Shown: one piece after another, positions 19,149 through 19,173 of the stretch | How the letters are laid out: each line of letters begins with the position of its first letter | Position numbering within the stretch: the first letter of the stretch is position 1 | From: UBA12068 sp038318455 | Lineage (GTDB): Bacteria > Patescibacteriota > Minisyncoccia > Moranbacterales > GWC2-37-73 | Length of the DNA: 19,173 bases | Direction of reading: 5' to 3' | Assembly (NCBI GenBank): GCA_038318455.1 | Contig: JBBQCF010000018.1 | Coordinates: 1-19,173 of the forward strand | The notes under the pieces: generated by a model | Database searches by the model: none | Seen by the model: the letters and a program-made list of their open reading frames with translations, nothing else | What the model was told of the DNA's origin: nothing | Program-made: the position numbers and the translations under genes

Positions 19149-19173
19149 AAATGCTATCATAATGATAGCATTT
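19149..19173 (+). terminator. Terminator after metG, cut by the window end
   Basis: AAATGCTATCA (19149-19159) pairs with TGATAGCATTT (19163-19173), loop TAA. The sequence stops inside the T tract. Confidence 0.7.

Overview
The window is an AT-rich (about one third G+C by eye), gene-dense bacterial segment of 19.2 kb. The gene content and protein style suggest a Candidate Phyla Radiation (Patescibacteria, probably Parcubacteria or Moranbacteria-like) genome. This rests on short housekeeping enzymes (a 483-residue MetRS without the C-terminal tRNA-binding domain), many small membrane or secreted unknowns, DUF4349 and DUF378 proteins, a C39-like protease and two related lytic transglycosylase-like proteins. 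It is inference: no rRNA or other marker is present to prove it.

Left part (1-5.7 kb): the 3' end of a small membrane protein, a secreted PEP-CTERM protein, a DUF4349 membrane protein and six small proteins of unknown function on both strands. Most of these are single-gene units, each with its own promoter (usually TTGACA-like, 17-nt spacer, TATAAT-like) and its own hairpin terminator. Most have a strong Shine-Dalgarno sequence. Two convergent pairs end at hairpins.

Middle (5.7-11.5 kb): a candidate structured non-coding RNA ending in a terminator, a DUF378 protein, a GtrB/DPM1-type glycosyltransferase, an exported lytic transglycosylase-like protein, an anchored C39-like cysteine protease, a membrane metallophosphoesterase and a LigB/MEMO-type protein. 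Right part (11.5-19.2 kb): a P-type cation ATPase, MurB, a ribosome hibernation factor, a second transglycosylase-like protein fused to a coiled coil, a Nudix hydrolase and MetRS. These genes mostly lack a Shine-Dalgarno sequence. Several have a TATAAT-like box placed so that the mRNA would be leaderless or have a leader of about 30 nt.

A cell-envelope theme links MurB (precursor synthesis), the two transglycosylase-like proteins (peptidoglycan cleavage), the lipid-linked-sugar glycosyltransferase, the C39 protease and the PEP-CTERM protein. The most unusual items are: a perfect 32-nt GC-rich palindrome inserted in frame in the start of metG; the ncRNA candidate at 5731-5847; an 8-nt-period array before the hibernation factor; a dyad plus hairpin before a small membrane gene; and the coiled-coil/transglycosylase fusion. 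I see no CRISPR array, transposase, tRNA or rRNA.
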